From NCBI RefSeq assembly GCF_000007665.1, contig NC_006087.1, positions 1,798,001 through 1,862,000 of the forward strand: DNA of 64,000 bases, read 5' to 3'. Of the stretch, positions 63,436-64,000 are shown one piece after another (the first letter of the stretch is position 1; each line of letters opens with the position of its first letter). The translations under genes were made by a program, and so were the position numbers. The DNA is from Leifsonia xyli subsp. xyli str. CTCB07. GTDB taxonomy: Bacteria > Actinomycetota > Actinomycetes > Actinomycetales > Microbacteriaceae. The notes under the pieces are model-generated. The model was given only the letters and a program-made list of their open reading frames with translations. It did not search any database and was not told the origin of the DNA.

Positions 63436-64000
63436 TCGCATCTCCCATGTTGTGCTTGAGGAAGGCCGGCTCCCGCAGGCCCAGAACAGCCTCCGTCATA
63501 CGGACAGCGGCGACAGACGCTCGCACATCGTGCATCCGGATGATGCGCGCGCCGTTCACGATGGAGACGACCGCGGCGGCGAGCGACCCCTCCCCGCGCC
63601 GGGATCGCGGCGCATCCAGGGTCTCGCCGATGAAGTCCTTGTTGGAGACGGCGGCCAGCGTGGGGTAACCGAGGTCGGCGATCTCGGCGAGGCGGCGCGT
63701 CAGCTCCAGCGAGTGCAGGGTGTTCTTGTTGAGATCGTGGCCGGGATCGAGCACGATGCGCTCCTCCGGGACCCCCGCCGCGGCCGCGCACTCCACCCGG
63801 TCGAGCAGGAACGCCGACACCTCCGCAACGATGTCGGCGTAGTGCGGCCGGGGGTACACCGTCCGCGGAACGGCGAGACTGTGCGTGAGGACGAGCGTCG
63901 CCTCGCTGTCGGCCACGACGCGAGCGAGCTCCGGGTCGCTCAGCCCGGTGGTGTCGTTGACGACGGTGGCGCCCGCGGCGATGGCCCGCCGGGCGACCTC
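63428..64000 (-). CDS. folP: Dihydropteroate synthase, N-terminus off the window
   Basis: The visible 190 codons carry EVARRAIAAGATVVNDTTGL (the DDG/NDTTG pterin site), LVLTHSLAVPRTVYP, VPEERIVLDPGHDLNKNTLH (the DPG motif), LAAVSNKDFIGE with the lysine of the pterin site, and IVNGARIIRMHDVRASVAAV (RxHD). It joins dihydropterin pyrophosphate and p-aminobenzoate in folate synthesis, linked to pabC at 34039. In ordinary proteins the third motif reads GxSRKxFIG; here it is SNKDFIGE, so the Ser-Arg-Lys is altered and this may be the second actinobacterial FolP type. Runs past base 64000. Confidence 0.9.
   Translation of the reverse strand, partial: EVARRAIAAGATVVNDTTGLSDPELARVVADSEATLVLTHSLAVPRTVYPRPHYADIVAEVSAFLLDRVECAAAAGVPEERIVLDPGHDLNKNTLHSLELTRRLAEIADLGYPTLAAVSNKDFIGETLDAPRSRRGEGSLAAAVVSIVNGARIIRMHDVRASVAAVRMTEAVLGLREPAFLKHNMGDAND

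Overview
The window is GC-rich DNA with actinobacterial gene order, start usage (many GTG, some TTG) and 4-bp ATGA/GTGA operon overlaps. The gene set (class Ic ribonucleotide reductase, Pmt1-type mannosyltransferase, IdeR, DUF3027/cold-shock pair, XPB helicase pair, glmU-prs, metG-tatD-rsmA-ispE) points to the family Microbacteriaceae. About a third of the genes are visibly broken by frameshifts, internal stops, truncations or deletion fusions, while housekeeping genes are intact. That is what a host-restricted, reducing genome such as Leifsonia xyli looks like; the species name is inference.

Layout. 1-6360: a decayed uronate/mannonate catabolic region (mannonate dehydratase, fructuronate reductase, isomerase, Gfo/Idh oxidoreductase on the minus strand; a LacI-glucuronate isomerase chimera on the plus strand) and a broken lipoprotein. 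6438-22715: mostly intact housekeeping genes: gnd, prs, glmU, tRNA-Gln, MarR, a teichoic-acid type transferase, ABC-F, ispE, rsmA, tatD, metG. 22920-27363: a secreted protein and a broken secreted subtilase. 27457-29936: divergent rsmI and pmt. 30121-33057: a wrecked MurNAc uptake/recycling locus (binding protein, murQ, MurR-like regulator). 33110-35398: gpx, pabC and small genes. 35446-38748: a fused remnant of hrpA and an aromatic amino acid lyase, then an LLM monooxygenase and a broken cysteine synthase homologue. 38814-42390: a broken small-peptide/ABC-export locus. 42494-43127: a broken sulfurtransferase.

43226-46853 carries the class Ic ribonucleotide reductase (nrdB, nrdA), in which the redox-active CxxC tail of NrdA lies in a separate, overlapping frame behind a strong Shine-Dalgarno sequence. 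47103-52576: an MFS transporter, a secreted trypsin-like protease, an acyl-CoA dehydrogenase and an M24 peptidase. 52590-58797: a DUF445 remnant, DUF3054, tRNA-Arg, an HNH nuclease, an NlpC/P60 hydrolase with a possible c-di-AMP riboswitch, ideR, serC, an amber-interrupted DUF2530 gene, DUF3027 and a cold-shock protein. 58854-64000: a membrane protein, a helicase-associated protein with XPB helicase, a RibD-like reductase and the start-less folP.

How it fits together: the intact genes supply cell wall precursors (glmU, polymer transferase, NlpC), isoprenoids (ispE), folate (pabC, folP), serine (serC), nucleotides (prs, nrdA/nrdB) and translation/repair. The losses fall on sugar-acid use, MurNAc scavenging, sulfur side-pathways, a secreted protease and a peptide export system: accessory, free-living functions. 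No complete insertion sequence, CRISPR array, prophage or new defence system was seen. The most unusual things are the detached NrdA tail, the deletion-made chimeras, four amber codons inside otherwise open frames, and the amber-interrupted peptide locus.
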